32,781 nucleotides of DNA, from assembly GCA_937948815.1 (NCBI GenBank), contig CALFAM010000186.1:1-32781 (forward strand), read 5' to 3'. The translations under genes and the position numbers were made by a program. This DNA comes from an uncultured bacterium. GTDB taxonomy: Bacteria > Acidobacteriota > Thermoanaerobaculia > Multivoradales > J023. Shown here one piece after another: positions 32,229 through 32,781 of the stretch; the stretch's first letter is position 1; the number at the start of each line of letters is the position of its first letter. The notes beneath the pieces are model-generated. The model worked only from the letters and a program-made list of their open reading frames with translations, had not been told where the DNA came from and did no database searches.

Positions 32229-32781
32229 TTAGTAGGCCACTGCGGTGTCTTGGGTGTCGCGTGGGCCGGCCGCTGAGCGGAGCCCGGTCTCGGGGTCGAT
32301 CGCGATGGCGATCCACAAGCCGCGGGTGAGGCGCGCTTCGTCGGGTGTCTCGGTGATCTCGAGTCCGAGCTGGCGTGCGGCGTCGAGTACCTGGGGCGAG
32401 AAGGCGCCGGTGATCACGCGCTCGGATTGGCTTCCGTCAGGCTGGACGCGCGGAAACATCAGATACGGAGCGTCGATGGCGTCACGGGGCGTCATCCCAC
32501 CATCCAGCACGTTGAGCAAGCACTGCACGCTCTTCTGGTGAAGTGCCGGCCCCATGGCACTGGCCGCCAAGACCGGCTTGCCGTCTGCCATCACGAGCAT
32601 CGGGTTGGTTGGATCAGGAAGTCTCCCGCCCGGACCGACGCGGGCGATGGCGGCCTGTTGGAAGGAGGCCGCGTCGCTGATGCTCACACCGTCGACGAAG
32701 ATTCCGGTCTTGCCCCACATCATCGAATTGATGGTGTGAACCAGGGCGGCGACGTTGCCGTGGCGGTCGACCGCCACGACC
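32229..32781 (-). CDS. Gamma-glutamyltranspeptidase-like protein, C-terminal part (5' end outside window)
   Basis: About 184 residues, open to the end of the window. The sequence follows the small subunit of gamma-glutamyltranspeptidases: VDRHGNVAALVHTINSMMWG, DGVSISDAAS, then PTNPMLVMADGKPVLAASAM and QCLLNVLDGGMTPRDAIDAP. The catalytic Thr that begins the small subunit lies outside the window. The usual GSPGG substrate-binding loop appears here as SAMGPALHQ, so this is a divergent member and may not act on glutathione. The family cleaves gamma-glutamyl bonds, normally in the periplasm. Confidence 0.8.
   Translation of the reverse strand, partial: VVAVDRHGNVAALVHTINSMMWGKTGIFVDGVSISDAASFQQAAIARVGPGGRLPDPTNPMLVMADGKPVLAASAMGPALHQKSVQCLLNVLDGGMTPRDAIDAPYLMFPRVQPDGSQSERVITGAFSPQVLDAARQLGLEITETPDEARLTRGLWIAIAIDPETGLRSAAGPRDTQDTAVAY

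Noticed and set aside
1..32781. tRNA, rRNA, CRISPR arrays, insertion sequences or phage genes.
   Set aside because: None was seen by eye: no spaced repeat array, transposase or integrase motif, or terminal inverted repeats. A dedicated tRNA and covariance-model scan would settle small RNAs.

Overview
The window is high-GC, densely coded bacterial DNA with no tRNA, rRNA, CRISPR array or recognisable mobile element. It comes from a Gram-negative cell: there is an LptD lipopolysaccharide-assembly porin, a TonB-type C-terminal domain and a CsgG-like secreted protein. PEGA domains, Hanks-type kinases with PD40 propellers, and a Cys/His zinc-ribbon membrane protein point to Myxococcota or another former deltaproteobacterial lineage, or to Acidobacteriota. 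This placement is an inference from gene content only.

Layout. 1-2280: the end of a PEGA-domain gene with its terminator, then two minus-strand genes (zinc-ribbon membrane protein and DUF3891 protein). 2352-5455: hybrid malic enzyme (maeB) and a CsgG/HfaB-like protein, closed by a strong two-way hairpin. 5557-9275, minus strand: a pseudokinase-coiled coil-TonB fusion, mltG and ruvX. 9441-13057: thiolase and lptD, overlapping at TTGA. 13139-21248: a long plus-strand run with rmlA, rmlD, a Gmd-like and an Rmd-like sugar SDR, a third SDR, a fused polyprenol kinase/DUF92 protein, a UbiA prenyltransferase and a YkvA-like protein. 21302-26938, minus strand: in transcription order a receptor Ser/Thr kinase with PD40 propeller, an HD phosphohydrolase, a SigZ-like ECF sigma factor with a Cys-rich tail, a 71-residue Cys peptide and a flavoprotein. 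27412-30919: a membrane-anchored SRPBCC protein and PEP carboxylase. 30958-32781: an AraC-type regulator divergent from a VOC protein, and the end of a gamma-glutamyltranspeptidase-like gene.

How the genes fit together. The 13-21 kb run pairs nucleotide deoxysugar synthesis with isoprenoid-alcohol phosphorylation and prenyl transfer, which would suit a lipid-linked glycan or a prenylated lipid or quinone. The 21-27 kb run looks like a signalling/stress unit. The sigma factor and the small peptide both carry Cys-Cys motifs, and the peptide has a leader that can fold in two overlapping ways. MaeB and PEP carboxylase both act at the C3/C4 node of central metabolism. The items most worth a second look are the pseudokinase-TonB fusion, the kinase/DUF92 fusion with UbiA, and the sigma-peptide-flavoprotein unit.
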